A stretch of 64,000 bases of DNA, from assembly GCA_022565355.1 (NCBI GenBank), contig JAIUMU010000005.1, positions 1-64,000 on the forward strand. The letters run 5' to 3'. Position numbers and translations under genes: made by a program. Shown in pieces: positions 46,173 through 56,836 of this stretch. Each line of letters opens with the position of its first letter. Within the stretch, counting starts at the first letter, position 1. The notes below the pieces were generated by a model. It did no database searches and was not told the DNA's origin. It saw nothing but the letters and a program-made list of their open reading frames with translations. The stretch is from Idiomarina sp. Lineage in GTDB: Bacteria > Pseudomonadota > Gammaproteobacteria > Enterobacterales > Alteromonadaceae.

Positions 46173-49100
46173 TGCTCAACCTCCGTGCTGTTGCTAATAG
46201 GCCCGTACAGCCGTTCGGCCCATTCTGCAAAACCAGCTTCCTCGAGCACCGCATAGGTTGGGAAATAGCGTGCTAACTCAGGTGAATTGCTTACTTCGCC
46301 CGCAAGGCTAAAATTCCCCTCGTAGGTTGCCACAATTTCATACGGCTTCTTCTCTGCCAACAGCGCAAAAGCGGTTTTCCGTGCTAACGGCAATGGTTGC
46401 TGCAAGCCAGCTTGCCAGCAGGTTACCAACTGTTGCAGCTGCTCTTGCGCTTCTTGCTGTGCTTTTGCAGGTAACACAACTTTACTATCGAGGCCGTATT
46501 GCCAAACTTGCAGCGCATGGCCAGCAGCATTCGCCACCAATTGCTGCAGCCATGCATCAAGCAAATTCTCCCAACGGGGCTTCCCTTTATTGCGTACCGC
46601 GGTTGGCCGCGCCAGCACTAATGCGGCCTGGCGTGCTGCATCAACATAATATTGGTCGAGCTCAGCACTCAACTCTAAACCACATGGGTGTAACTCAATA
46701 CGCAATGGCTCTTGTGCGGGCTGCCAATTTTGTTGATCGTCGGCCACTCTGCTCAATACCACTTGCACTTCCCTACGAATCGATTGTTCGGCAAGCGCAC
46801 CAAAAGTAGCAAACGGCAACACGCCCTCAGCTCGCAAACTCTGAATGGCGCTCGTAATCGATCGCTGTGGATTATGCATCAGCTGATCTAACACTTTACT
46901 GCGCAGTGAATAGGCTTGTAACCCATCCAATGCAAAGGGCTCATTATCATCGAGCACCAGTTCATCTTGATAATCACGAGCTCGAAAGCGCTCGGCAATA
47001 AAGTAACGCACCGGGTTGCGTAAAAACTGCTGCAACGCAGGTAAGGTTAACTCTGGCAGCTCATTCATCGTTGGCAAATGGCGAGCATCTACTGCTGCCA
47101 GTGGTTTTTGGTTTACTCCATGCAGTTGCTCCCACTCCCGAGCATAGGTGCGCTGTGTACCATCAAAATACGCACGCGAGAACGGCTGGAGTGGATAATC
47201 ATGAGTAATTAGAGCTAATGGTTCATGTTCGGCAGGCGCTGCTTCGTTGCTAGCACCATGCCAGCCTTGGCTAATCAAATCGCGCAGTTGATTCACCAAA
47301 ACACTCGCCGTTTTCTCGGTATTATCGCGGTCGCTGCGGCCTATCCAACTTAAGTACAATGCTTCACGGGCGCTTAATAATGCTTCCAAGAATAAATAGC
47401 GATCATCATCACGCCGCGAGCGATCCCCTGGCCGATAATCATTGCTCATTAAATCAAAATCATCCGCCCGCCTGCTGCGTGGATACTCGCCATCATTCAT
47501 GCCCAACACATACACCCGCTTGAAAGGTATGGCGCGCATGGGTAATAAGGTTGAAAAGGTAATTTTCCCTGCCATAAACTTTTGGCTTAAACCACTTTGC
47601 TCAGCTTCTGCCAACCAAGCATCACGCAGCACCGCGAGGCTAAGTTCACCATTAAAATCACCCGCTTCAACCGCGCTGGCAATACGCTCCAAGGCTTCTT
47701 GTAGCTGCACAAATAACCGTTCATCGGCGTCGTTATCAGGCAAAAAGAAGGTATCGAGTAAGTTATTCTCGCCGCTGAACAACGCTTGCCAATCTGCGAA
47801 ACTACGCAATGGGTGAGCTGCCAAGGTGGTGGTCCAACGTTTCAGTTGTTGAATAAATTGCAGTACCGGGCCCAGATCTGCGGCACTTAAACCGCCAATC
47901 TCAGTGTACGGCATGCGCTCGTGCCAGCTAGCATCTGCCAGCTCGCTCGCTGAGGTTGCGGATGGTTCCCCAAAGGCATATCCCAACAACATGCGTTCAA
48001 TACCAAAGGCCCAACTGTAAGCATCGCCCATTCCTTGTAAATCGAATACTTGCCGATGCTCACCATCAATGCCCCAGCGCACACCGGCTTCGGTAAGCCA
48101 CAAGCGTAGTTGCGGCAATACCTCTGGCTGCAACTGCAAGCGCTGCTGAATGGCCGGCACATCGAGTAAATCGAATACTTCGTTCAAGGTTACACGTTGT
48201 TCTGGTAACGATAATAAGTACTCAAGAGCGATAAGCATCGGTACGCGACCACGATTGGCCTGATCAGCGAGCGAAAACGGCAAGTAGCGCCAATCATCCC
48301 GTTCAATACGGCCAAAAACGGCATTAATATGGGGTGCATAATCAGCGATATCGGGGGTCATCACAATTACATCGCGTGGGCGCAAGGTTTCATCGGCAGC
48401 AAACGCCGCCAATAAGTTATCTTGCAACACTTCAACTTCCCGCTGACGGCTATGGCAACGATGGAAGGTTAAGCTTTGATCTGCGGCCTGCAAAGCACGT
48501 TTATTCTGCGCTGTTGCCGGTGGGTTTAAATCGAAAATATCTTGTTGTAGCTGGTGTAATAACGGAAATTTAGCTAACTCTGTTGGCCCTTCCCCTTGCT
48601 CGGCATATTCGCCTGTAGCCGGGTGCATAAATACATTAATCGGCGCGCTAAACCATGCTTGATACTGTTCTGGCTGATCAAACTCTTCCAGCAAGCTCAA
48701 ATAATCCCGCGCCTGCTTCCCCAAACTCGCCAGCAATGCTGGCGCATGTAAATACAATGCGTCACTATTCAGCACTTCCGGAAGCCCCGGCTTGGCCTGT
48801 TGCCTACTGTTACTGCGGGTTCTGCGGCGAGCTTCATCACGCACGCTGGCAATTTCTCCCCAAAAGTGCCGACACGGATTCAATACAGCTAATAACACTT
48901 GGGTGTGTTGCCCCAACGCAGCAAGAAGTTCTAGCGTTTGCTTCGGCAATGAAGAAATACCAAACACAATCACTCGCTCGGGTAACTCTGCTGCTGCAAT
49001 GTCACCAGATTTCAGCAAACTCAACGTTTGATCATGTACATCAGCGCGGCTAGAAAACTCCATACCCGCAGATTCTGTGGCTAAATCTTCACGCAGTGCT

Positions 49101-49663
49101 CGCCACAACGCTGGTTGCCAACATTGCTCTGCCGTTAACGGTTGCTCACCCGCCACTGCTGCGCCTTTACTCAACACATCACGGCCTTCACTCCAATGCT
49201 GCAACCAATCGGCACGATACACTTGGTATTGATCGTACAAATCAGCTAAACGAGCAGCAAGGTGATAACTTTTGCGGCCATTCTCATCATCACTCAAATA
49301 ACGGCGCAAGGGCGTAAATACAGGCTCTTGTAGCTTGGGCAATAGGCGCAAAATACGCCAGGTAAGATTGTTTTTATCGTAGGGTAATGATGCCGGAATT
49401 TGCTTACCCAACACCATCCGATACAAACGCCACACAAACTGGTTCGGTAGCTCTACGCGAACGCCTGCAGCAATACCAGGATGCCCATCTTCGGTGCTGG
49501 CCAATGCCATTTTCAGCCACTGGGCAATACCGTTGCTTTGCACTAATATTTGCTCATCAGCAAGCGGGCTTATCGGCTGGGAGCTCATCCAGTGCACAAG
49601 CACTGAACGTAAACTCTCGAGCTGATTACCGTGCAGAACGATAAAGCCTGGCGTTAAACTCAT
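46169..49663 (-). CDS. recC: Exodeoxyribonuclease V gamma subunit RecC
   Basis: The 1164-residue RecC is an inactive helicase-like scaffold that recognises Chi. N-terminal HGNQLESLRSVLVHWM and the later MNDGEYPRSRRADDFDLM motif identify the family. It is the first gene of the recCBD operon. The E. coli arrangement has ptrA between recC and recB, which is absent here; the genes overlap directly (ATGA). Confidence 0.97.
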   Translation of the reverse strand: MSLTPGFIVLHGNQLESLRSVLVHWMSSQPISPLADEQILVQSNGIAQWLKMALASTEDGHPGIAAGVRVELPNQFVWRLYRMVLGKQIPASLPYDKNNLTWRILRLLPKLQEPVFTPLRRYLSDDENGRKSYHLAARLADLYDQYQVYRADWLQHWSEGRDVLSKGAAVAGEQPLTAEQCWQPALWRALREDLATESAGMEFSSRADVHDQTLSLLKSGDIAAAELPERVIVFGISSLPKQTLELLAALGQHTQVLLAVLNPCRHFWGEIASVRDEARRRTRSNSRQQAKPGLPEVLNSDALYLHAPALLASLGKQARDYLSLLEEFDQPEQYQAWFSAPINVFMHPATGEYAEQGEGPTELAKFPLLHQLQQDIFDLNPPATAQNKRALQAADQSLTFHRCHSRQREVEVLQDNLLAAFAADETLRPRDVIVMTPDIADYAPHINAVFGRIERDDWRYLPFSLADQANRGRVPMLIALEYLLSLPEQRVTLNEVFDLLDVPAIQQRLQLQPEVLPQLRLWLTEAGVRWGIDGEHRQVFDLQGMGDAYSWAFGIERMLLGYAFGEPSATSASELADASWHERMPYTEIGGLSAADLGPVLQFIQQLKRWTTTLAAHPLRSFADWQALFSGENNLLDTFFLPDNDADERLFVQLQEALERIASAVEAGDFNGELSLAVLRDAWLAEAEQSGLSQKFMAGKITFSTLLPMRAIPFKRVYVLGMNDGEYPRSRRADDFDLMSNDYRPGDRSRRDDDRYLFLEALLSAREALYLSWIGRSDRDNTEKTASVLVNQLRDLISQGWHGASNEAAPAEHEPLALITHDYPLQPFSRAYFDGTQRTYAREWEQLHGVNQKPLAAVDARHLPTMNELPELTLPALQQFLRNPVRYFIAERFRARDYQDELVLDDNEPFALDGLQAYSLRSKVLDQLMHNPQRSITSAIQSLRAEGVLPFATFGALAEQSIRREVQVVLSRVADDQQNWQPAQEPLRIELHPCGLELSAELDQYYVDAARQAALVLARPTAVRNKGKPRWENLLDAWLQQLVANAAGHALQVWQYGLDSKVVLPAKAQQEAQEQLQQLVTCWQAGLQQPLPLARKTAFALLAEKKPYEIVATYEGNFSLAGEVSNSPELARYFPTYAVLEEAGFAEWAERLYGPISNSTEVEQ

Positions 49664-49715
49664 TGGTTATTCCCTTTTCCCTTCGTGGTTCGTTGTTATT
49701 CTACAGGTAACTAGC

Positions 49716-50654
49716 TTAACGCCCACCTGCGTCATTATCTGACGCGATCCCGGCAAAGCCCGCCGCAATTGGCATTTGTTCCACTAAAAAATCAATTAAC
49801 ACCCGCACCGCAGGCAATAACCCACGCCGATACGGGTACACCAAATGCAACTTGCCAACTGGCATTTGCCACTGCGGTAATACTTTCACCAACCGGCCTT
49901 CGGCAACATACTCTCGGCATAGATAAGTAGGTAGCGATACCACGCCTTGGCCTTGATAGGCGGCTTCCCGCAGCACCCACAAATCATCGGTAACCAAGCG
50001 CGCTTGATAACTTACCGAAACCTTTTCACCGCCCTCTTGCATAAGTTGCCATTGATAACGCCCAGACGATTGGTGCATCGATAAAGCGGGCCAGGTAATC
50101 AAATCTGTTGGGTGCGTTGCTACCCCCATACGCGCTACCAAATCTGGGCTAGCATACAACGCTTGGCCTGAAGGTAGCAGCTCCCTACCAATCAGCGATG
50201 ATTCTTCCATCGTAGGCCTTACCCGTAACGCAATATCTACCTGTTCTTCAATTAAGTTCACCGGTTTATTGGTCATTACCAAATCGATACTTACATCCGG
50301 ATAGCGCTGCATAAACGCTGGCAAAATTTGCACTAATAGCGATTGGCTAATCGGGTATGGGCTACTTACCCTCACTTTACCACGAGGCTTTTCTTGCACA
50401 AACTGGGTTACTTGCTCTGCGGCATTCGCCGCTGCCACTACGGTTTGGCAGTGCACAAGGAACTCCCGGCCTACATCGGTTAAATAAAGCTTGCGGGTAG
50501 TGCGATTCAACAAACGTACGCCTAACTCGTCTTCTAAATCAGCAATGCGTCGGCTTAAGGTAGATTTCGGTACGCTCAGATAACGAGCCGCCGCACTAAA
50601 GCTGCCATGTTCTACCACATGGGCAAACAGCGCTAAGTTAGTAAGATCTTTCAT
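49716..50654 (-). CDS. LysR family transcriptional regulator
   Basis: I chose ATG 50654 (312 residues, MKDLTNLALFAHVVEHG); the ORF upstream adds 22 non-LysR residues. The winged helix-turn-helix is at about 15-65 (GSFSAAARYLSVPKSTLSRRIADLEDELG) in parts, followed by a periplasmic-binding-like effector domain. It is divergent from the azoreductase gene, the classic LysR layout, so it most likely controls that gene and itself. The ligand is unknown; the azoreductase partner suggests quinone or electrophile sensing. Confidence 0.94.
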   Translation of the reverse strand: MKDLTNLALFAHVVEHGSFSAAARYLSVPKSTLSRRIADLEDELGVRLLNRTTRKLYLTDVGREFLVHCQTVVAAANAAEQVTQFVQEKPRGKVRVSSPYPISQSLLVQILPAFMQRYPDVSIDLVMTNKPVNLIEEQVDIALRVRPTMEESSLIGRELLPSGQALYASPDLVARMGVATHPTDLITWPALSMHQSSGRYQWQLMQEGGEKVSVSYQARLVTDDLWVLREAAYQGQGVVSLPTYLCREYVAEGRLVKVLPQWQMPVGKLHLVYPYRRGLLPAVRVLIDFLVEQMPIAAGFAGIASDNDAGGR

Positions 50655-50832
50655 ATTAGGCCACTCATAGCAAGATACTGATATACCAACATCTACATTA
50701 ACACACCCATGTAACGCCACTTATTGTTTCATATATGGAACAGTGGTTCTCATAATACCCATCTAGTATGGCAAGTGGAACATCTTTATGATCACCGCAA
50801 CATAAAGTTAAACCCATTCAACGAGGTGTTAC
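50655..50832. promoter_or_regulatory. Divergent LysR/azoR control region
   Basis: This 178-base region between divergent genes contains the partly palindromic TTTCATATATGGAAC (about 50728-50742) and a second GTGGAAC about 38 bases on. These could be LysR-type operator half-sites; the pattern is suggestive only. Confidence 0.45.
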
Positions 50833-51441
50833 ATGAATATTCTTCACATCCAAGCTGGTATTTTTGGTGATCAATCTGTTAGCCGTCAGCTCAGCGACAA
50901 AATCGTGGCGCGTTTAAGTGAACAGAACGGCACTGCTACCGTAATCAACCGTGATCTCATCACCACGCCAATTGCTCACCTAGATGCAGAGATCTTACTT
51001 GCCGGTGGCACCGCCGAAGCCGATCGCAGTGAGCGCCAAGTAGCAGAACTCGAACTTACCGAAACCCTGCTAGCCGAGCTGTTTGCGGCTGATACCATTG
51101 TAATCAGCGCGCCCATGTACAATTTCTCCATTCCTACGCAACTAAAAGCGTGGCTTGATCGCATTGCCCAAGCGGGCCGCACGTTCCGTTACACGGAAAG
51201 CGGTGCTGAAGGCTTGGTGCTAGGCAAGAAAGTTTACATTGCCTCGGCTCGTGGTGGTATTTACAGTGAAGGCCCAGCAGCAGCTATGGAACACCAAGAG
51301 AGCTTCTTGCAAGGCGTGCTTGGCTTTATCGGCATCACCGACGTAACAACCGTTCGTGCAGAAGGCGTAAACCTTGGCGAAGCACCGCGCAACGCCGCCA
51401 TTGCTGCAGCCAGTGAAGAAATTACAAGCTTAAGTGCGTAA
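50833..51441 (+). CDS. azoR: FMN-dependent NADH:quinone oxidoreductase/azoreductase
   Basis: The 202-residue flavodoxin-fold protein matches the AzoR family: MNILHIQAGIFGDQSVSRQL start, APMYNFSIPTQLKAWLD and the SARGGIYSEGPA loop. AzoR reduces quinones and azo compounds with NADH and helps in thiol or electrophile stress. GAGG precedes the ATG. It is divergent from the LysR gene. Confidence 0.94.
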   Translation: MNILHIQAGIFGDQSVSRQLSDKIVARLSEQNGTATVINRDLITTPIAHLDAEILLAGGTAEADRSERQVAELELTETLLAELFAADTIVISAPMYNFSIPTQLKAWLDRIAQAGRTFRYTESGAEGLVLGKKVYIASARGGIYSEGPAAAMEHQESFLQGVLGFIGITDVTTVRAEGVNLGEAPRNAAIAAASEEITSLSA

Positions 51442-51601
51442 CACTGGGTAACGAAACCAAAGCGATTAATTTTGCGATAGATGCATGCGTTGAATATGTG
51501 AGATATGCTATCTTCAGATCTCTATCAACATATTCGTGGCGCATGCTTTTTTATGCACAAAAACCGATGCAAAAAAGTGATGCAAAACAAAGGTACTCAC
51601 A

Positions 51602-52225
51602 ATGGTTTCGTTTCAGCAGCTAACATCTACTTCAATGATCACTGTTTTCAGTGTGCTCTGTTTGCTATTCAGTGCGCCAGCGTACACCGCTGATGAAGAA
51701 ACACCATTAACTGCACCCAATTGGCGGTTACTTGATCTTGGCTATGCCGTAGAAGCGGATCGCGATAGTAGTGTTCGGGCAGATATGCTGAACCTGCGGG
51801 CGTCATTGCCCGTGTATGAATATGGCTTGCTGCAATTCGAATCGAATGTTGGCCAGGTTAGTGGCCGTAACAGCAATCCAGATATGAACGCCTATCAGCT
51901 CAATATCATGGCTGGTTTACGTATGGCCGCGAGTGAGCAAGCAGATTTATTTGTGCTTGTTGGCGGCACCCGCGTGGAAATGGAAGTAGATGATTTTAAC
52001 CTGAGAGAGCATGGCTTCATTACCCAAGCCGGTATGCGCGGTAGAATCAATGAGCGTTTTGATATTTCTAGTTACCTGCAATACACAAAAACCGGCGGCC
52101 TATCTACCACCAGCTGGCACGGTGAAGTGCGCTATAACATTGCTAACCGCGTTGATTTATTGCTCGGCGGCGGCGTTTATAGCCGAGCATTAAGCGGCAA
52201 GCTGGGGATTTCAGTACACTTTTAA
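51602..52225 (+). CDS. Small outer-membrane beta-barrel protein
   Basis: The 207-residue protein has a signal peptide (about 1-30, ending APAYTA). Amphipathic strands follow, ending in GISVHF with terminal Phe, typical of an 8-stranded OmpX/OmpA-like barrel. AAAGG lies 8 bases before the ATG. It has no operon partner; a strong terminator follows. Function unknown. Confidence 0.75.
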   Translation: MVSFQQLTSTSMITVFSVLCLLFSAPAYTADEETPLTAPNWRLLDLGYAVEADRDSSVRADMLNLRASLPVYEYGLLQFESNVGQVSGRNSNPDMNAYQLNIMAGLRMAASEQADLFVLVGGTRVEMEVDDFNLREHGFITQAGMRGRINERFDISSYLQYTKTGGLSTTSWHGEVRYNIANRVDLLLGGGVYSRALSGKLGISVHF

Positions 52226-52266
52226 CACGTGTTATACGCGCTCCTCACCTAGCTGATTTAGCAAAG

Positions 52267-52293
52267 AAAAACCGCTCATATGAGCGGTTTTTT
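52267..52293. terminator. Bidirectional terminator between barrel gene and rimO
   Basis: The 18-bp palindrome ACCGCTCATATGAGCGGT (52271-52288) is followed by TTTTTT on the plus strand and by TTTTCTTT on the minus strand. It serves the convergent barrel gene and rimO. Confidence 0.9.
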
Positions 52294-52337
52294 GTTAACT
52301 GTAATTAGTTATCTTGGGGCAACTCAGGTTAATCAAT

Positions 52338-53735
52338 TTAATCCTCTACCCGTACACCCCATAAATCGTATTCATCGGTGTGAATGATTTCTACCCATAT
52401 TTTATCGCCAGGCTGCACATCTGTTTCATCACTGATATACACCAAGCCATCAATTTCAGGTGCATCGGCATAACTTCGGCCTACGGCACCTTCAGGATTC
52501 ACTTCATCGATCAGTACCAACATTTCCTGGCCTACTCGCGCTCGTAACTTCGCCGCACTTACTTCTTGCTGCACCTGCATAAACTGCTCATAGCGCTGTT
52601 GCTGAATTTCCGGTGGTACCGGATCTGCCAGTTCATTCGCTTTCGCGCCCTCTACTGGCGAATAAGTAAAACAGCCAACTCGATCTAACTGGGCAGCGCG
52701 CAAGAAATCGAGTAGCTCATTGAATTCTTCCTCAGTTTCACCCGGGAAACCAACAATAAACGTACTGCGAATCACTAAATCTGGACAAATCTCCCGCCAC
52801 TTCTGAATTCGCTCTAACACTCGCTCGGCAGACCCTGGCCGCTTCATAAGCTTCAATATGCGTTTGTTCGCATGCTGCAGCGGAATATCTAAGTACGGCA
52901 GTATTTTGCCTTGTGCCATCAATGGAATTACATCATCCACCGATGGATAGGGATACACGTAATGTAAGCGTACCCAGATACCGAGCTCACCAAGCGCCTC
53001 ACACAACTCTAGCATGCGTGTTTTTACTGGCCGCCCATCCCAAAATCCGGTGCGGTGTTTTACATCCACACCGTACGCACTGGTATCTTGGGAAATCACC
53101 AATAGCTCTTTTACGCCTGCATTTGCCAAGCGTTTGGCTTCATCAAGCACACTACCCACTGGGCGGCTTACTAAATCACCGCGCATCGAAGGTATAATGC
53201 AGAACGTGCAGCGGTGATTACAGCCCTCAGAAATTTTCAGGTAGGCAAAATGGCGTGGCGTAAGCTTAATGCCTGTATCCGGCACTAACTGTTCAAATGG
53301 AATATGCTGCGGTTTTGGTAAGTGCTCATGAACTTGGCTCATTACTTCTTCGTAGGCATGAGGGCCCGTAATCGCCAGTACGTTCGGGTGCACTTCGCGA
53401 ATTTCATCATCGCGCGCGCCCAAGCAACCTGTAACCAACACCTTGCCGTTTTCTTTCAGCGCCTCGCCAATGGCATCTAAGGATTCCTGCACCGCTGAAT
53501 CTATAAACCCACAAGTGTTTACGATAACCATATCGGCATTATGGTAATCCGGAACGATATCGTAACCCTCGGTGCGCAATTGCGTAAGAATGCGTTCTGA
53601 ATCAACCAAGTTTTTCGGGCATCCTAGGCTCACAAAGCCAATCGTGGTGCCCTGTTCTGCTGCTACTGTAGCTTGCTCGTGAGCATTAGCCTCGGCTTTA
53701 ACTTGCTTCGGATCAAAAACACCCGTTATCGACAT
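52338..53735 (-). CDS. rimO: Ribosomal protein S12 methylthiotransferase RimO
   Basis: I chose ATG 53735 (465 residues), preceded by AGGTG; the ORF upstream adds 15 residues. RimO is a radical-SAM enzyme that adds a methylthio group to an Asp of ribosomal protein S12. The N-terminal UPF0004 domain carries cluster cysteines at 39, 75 and 104; the radical-SAM motif CNHRCTFC supplies 172, 176 and 179; a TRAM domain closes the protein. Confidence 0.97.
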   Translation of the reverse strand: MSITGVFDPKQVKAEANAHEQATVAAEQGTTIGFVSLGCPKNLVDSERILTQLRTEGYDIVPDYHNADMVIVNTCGFIDSAVQESLDAIGEALKENGKVLVTGCLGARDDEIREVHPNVLAITGPHAYEEVMSQVHEHLPKPQHIPFEQLVPDTGIKLTPRHFAYLKISEGCNHRCTFCIIPSMRGDLVSRPVGSVLDEAKRLANAGVKELLVISQDTSAYGVDVKHRTGFWDGRPVKTRMLELCEALGELGIWVRLHYVYPYPSVDDVIPLMAQGKILPYLDIPLQHANKRILKLMKRPGSAERVLERIQKWREICPDLVIRSTFIVGFPGETEEEFNELLDFLRAAQLDRVGCFTYSPVEGAKANELADPVPPEIQQQRYEQFMQVQQEVSAAKLRARVGQEMLVLIDEVNPEGAVGRSYADAPEIDGLVYISDETDVQPGDKIWVEIIHTDEYDLWGVRVED

Positions 53736-53889
53736 ACCGCACCTACTGAATAAAAATCGAAGTTGAATTACGGCGCGCATTCTAACAGAGCCGCCATATG
53801 AAAATATAGCGCCATTTCACCACTCATGTTTGTACATCTGCTGTAGAGTGCTATCTTTAGTAGATACTCATAACAATAGGTTGAGCACT

Positions 53890-55470
53890 ATGTCGCCTTG
53901 GCGAGCAGCCCTTTGGCGTACAATGATATATGTTGTTCTAGGAACTCTATACATTCTCTATTCAGATCGCATGCTAGCCGCACTGGTTGAAGATACGGAG
54001 GCATTAACGCGTCTGCAAACCGTAAAAGGTTTTGGGTTCGTGCTGGTTACTGGCGCGATGTTCTTTTTCCTTATGTTAGGGGCTCTCGCCCGCGAACAAT
54101 CTCTTGCGAAGCGCGATAAATTAACTCAGCTTTTAAATCGCCACATGTTTAAACAAGCATTAGCGAGTGAACTCGAGCTCAGCAATCGCCATCAACGCAA
54201 AGTTGCACTCGTTATCTTCAACATTGATGGTTTCCGGCAAATCAACCACACTGCTGGGCAAGTAATTGGCGATCAAATTTTGCTTGATGTTTCTGAGCTA
54301 ATTCGCGAGCATTTTGCCCATCACCAAAGCGTTATCGGCAGGTTTGGAGGCGATGAATTCGCAGTTGCTATCGCCAACCTTGAACACTGCGAGCCTATCG
54401 TTGAGTTAACGCGCAAAGTACAGCAATCCATTACGCAAATTCGCATTTCTGAACATCCGAAGCTTTCTATTTCCGCTGGCGTTGGTATCGCTTGTTCTCC
54501 TGGAGATGCTGATAATTTAAGAGAGCTCGTAACAGCCGCAAATCTTGCGCTCGAAGAGGCAAAAGGTTTAGGTGCTGGGCAACTGCGTTTATACGATCAC
54601 TTTTTAGGGGAAAGCGTTCACTCGCGATTGCAATTAACCGCAGATCTTAAGCAAGCTCTACTAAATGAAGAACTAACCCTCGTATATCAACCTCAGTTCA
54701 GCGCCTGCAATCTTAGTATTACCGGTGTAGAAGTGTTAGTGCGTTGGCGCCACCCCAGCCTTGGCGTTGTTCCCCCTGATACCTTCATTCCACTTGCTGA
54801 GCAGCAAGGATTAATTGGCTTGATTACTGATTTTGTATGCCAACGAGCAATTCAAGAGCTAAGCGAACAGAATCTAATGGGCAAAGTTGTACCGCGCGTT
54901 TCGATCAACGTTTCTGCACATGATTTTAACGATAACGAGAGCGCTGTAGCATTCATGCAACGGTTTGCTCATCTTGATGATTGGTCGTGTATTCAACTAG
55001 AGCTAACGGAAACGGCGATTATTAGTAATTTCGATAACACCTTATCGGTACTGAATGAACTACAAGATCAACGTATTAATATCTCCATCGATGATTTCGG
55101 CACCGGATATTCCTCGCTTAATGTGCTGCGTAAACTGCCAATCGATGAAGTGAAAATTGATAAAACCTTTATTCGTGATATGCAAACAGATGAAAACGCC
55201 CGCACCATTGTGCGCACCATTTTGGTAATGGCACACTCCTTACACTTGCGAGTAATTGCTGAAGGCGTAGAATGTAAAGAACAAGCGCAATATTTGCGTG
55301 AGTATGGCTGTGATGAGATACAAGGCTACTTGCTTGCCGAGCCCATGCCGATTGGTGCATTAGGTGATTTCTGCGCCGCTGAAGGCAGTATAAAGAACGA
55401 ATGTGGTTCCTCGAAGTTAACCAAGTTGCGTGATTACATCGCTACTCAGGAAGGTTTTACAATTAAATGA
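53890..55470 (+). CDS. Membrane GGDEF-EAL cyclic di-GMP protein
   Basis: From ATG 53890 (AGGT 8 bases upstream) the protein has 526 residues. Two membrane segments (about 10-30 and 46-66) lead to a GGDEF domain with intact GRFGGDEF and then an EAL domain. The EAL signature is EVL (GVEVLVRWRHP), but the catalytic Glu is kept and later motifs ELTETAI, DDFGTGYSSL, KIDKTFI and IAEGVE are present. It could be an active phosphodiesterase, a cyclase or both. The stop overlaps the downstream lipoprotein start by 4 bases. Confidence 0.92.
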   Translation: MSPWRAALWRTMIYVVLGTLYILYSDRMLAALVEDTEALTRLQTVKGFGFVLVTGAMFFFLMLGALAREQSLAKRDKLTQLLNRHMFKQALASELELSNRHQRKVALVIFNIDGFRQINHTAGQVIGDQILLDVSELIREHFAHHQSVIGRFGGDEFAVAIANLEHCEPIVELTRKVQQSITQIRISEHPKLSISAGVGIACSPGDADNLRELVTAANLALEEAKGLGAGQLRLYDHFLGESVHSRLQLTADLKQALLNEELTLVYQPQFSACNLSITGVEVLVRWRHPSLGVVPPDTFIPLAEQQGLIGLITDFVCQRAIQELSEQNLMGKVVPRVSINVSAHDFNDNESAVAFMQRFAHLDDWSCIQLELTETAIISNFDNTLSVLNELQDQRINISIDDFGTGYSSLNVLRKLPIDEVKIDKTFIRDMQTDENARTIVRTILVMAHSLHLRVIAEGVECKEQAQYLREYGCDEIQGYLLAEPMPIGALGDFCAAEGSIKNECGSSKLTKLRDYIATQEGFTIK

Positions 55471-56078
55471 AACGTATGCATAACAGTTTAAAATACAGTG
55501 TGATCATCGGCTGCATTGTGCTTCTTAGCGCTTGCCAGATTAGTGAGCAGCAGGTAACTGAAGTTGCCGAGCCAGAGCTTACTAAGCCATCCCCTCTATC
55601 ATTAAGCGAGTATTGCGCGGCCAATAGTTGCCGAGGTGATATTGATGTGTTGGTTGCCACCATGAATGGTGAAGTAAGGCTGCAAAATAGCGAGTTCTGG
55701 CCTGTTGTTTATCAGAATGAAATTATTGTGCTACCTGGTGACCGTTTATTTATCGAAGCAGAGCTCGATAGCGATAATAATATTCACAGCTTACGGCATG
55801 TAGAGCATAATCAGCATCCAGAGCGCACGTTTGAATTATACTTCCGCCAACTCCGTGGCAACTACGGCATGCAATTCTCGCTGCGTAACCCATTCGAGAT
55901 GCCAGTAAAGTTTGATATTGCCCTAAGTGATGCAGCCGGAAACCAAACGAGCGTTGGTAGTTGCCCCGTTCGCGCCAAACGCTCTTACCTAGAGCGCTGG
56001 GCACAACCCGCCACCGAACTTAGATTAAGCAATCCTAGAACACTTGCTGCAAACGCCGATATTATTTGCTCGAGTTAA
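55467..56078 (+). CDS. Lipoprotein coupled to the GGDEF-EAL gene
   Basis: The 203-residue protein has a lipoprotein signal (lipobox LLSAC, Cys at about 23). The mature domain is unrecognised; it has an internal Cys pair (CAANSC at about 50-55) and beta-rich character. ATGA overlap with the GGDEF-EAL gene indicates coupled translation, so it may sense or transmit a periplasmic signal to that protein. This is inference. Confidence 0.75.
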   Translation: MKRMHNSLKYSVIIGCIVLLSACQISEQQVTEVAEPELTKPSPLSLSEYCAANSCRGDIDVLVATMNGEVRLQNSEFWPVVYQNEIIVLPGDRLFIEAELDSDNNIHSLRHVEHNQHPERTFELYFRQLRGNYGMQFSLRNPFEMPVKFDIALSDAAGNQTSVGSCPVRAKRSYLERWAQPATELRLSNPRTLAANADIICSS

Positions 56079-56122
56079 TCCAAGAACTAGCGTAAGCAAT
56101 TATTCTAGAGGTAGAACACATC

Positions 56123-56836
56123 ATGACCCCTCATATTCATGCTGAACTAGGTGATTTTGCGAAAACTGTGTTAATGCCCGGCGATCCGCTGCGAGCTAAG
56201 TTTATCGCCGAGTACTACTTAAGCAATGCGCGGGAAGTAAGTAATGTGCGCAATATTCTTGCCTACACCGGCAATTATCGTGGGGTACCCGTAAGTGTAA
56301 TGGGTAGTGGCATGGGAATGCCGAGTATTGGTATCTATTCTTGGGAGCTATTCACTGAGTTTGCAGTAGAAAAGATTATTCGGATTGGATCTTGTGGCGC
56401 CTACACCAAAACCTTGCAGCTATATGATGTACTACTTGCGCAAAGCGCATGGAGCGAATCTAGCTTCGCACGCACGCAAAACGGCGATACCTTGCCCATT
56501 AAGCACCCCAGTAGCGAACTAAATGAGCAGCTCATTGCTAGTGCTAAACAGCAAAACATCGCCTTACATCAAGGTACTGTGCACTCAAGTGATGTGTTTT
56601 ATCGGCAAGATTTTATGGATTACCAACGTATTCTTAATGAACACAATGCGATTGCTGTAGAGATGGAATCCTTTGCGCTATTTCATAATGCCGAAGTACT
56701 TGGCAAGCACGCGGCTTGCCTACTTACGGTATCTGATCATCTGGTTACCAATGAAGCAGCCAGTAGCGAAGCGCGACAAACGTCATTTACACAAATGATG
56801 GATATCGCACTCGGTTCCCTTGTAGTAGCAGATTAA
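56123..56836 (+). CDS. deoD: Purine nucleoside phosphorylase, DeoD type
   Basis: The 237-residue hexameric PNP cleaves purine (deoxy)ribonucleosides with phosphate. Motifs include MPGDPLRAK, GSGMGMPSIGIYSWEL, RIGSCGAY and the catalytic Asp205 in LTVSDHL. AGGTAG lies upstream of the ATG. Its stop shares a TTAA with the stop of the opposite-strand META gene. Confidence 0.97.
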   Translation: MTPHIHAELGDFAKTVLMPGDPLRAKFIAEYYLSNAREVSNVRNILAYTGNYRGVPVSVMGSGMGMPSIGIYSWELFTEFAVEKIIRIGSCGAYTKTLQLYDVLLAQSAWSESSFARTQNGDTLPIKHPSSELNEQLIASAKQQNIALHQGTVHSSDVFYRQDFMDYQRILNEHNAIAVEMESFALFHNAEVLGKHAACLLTVSDHLVTNEAASSEARQTSFTQMMDIALGSLVVAD

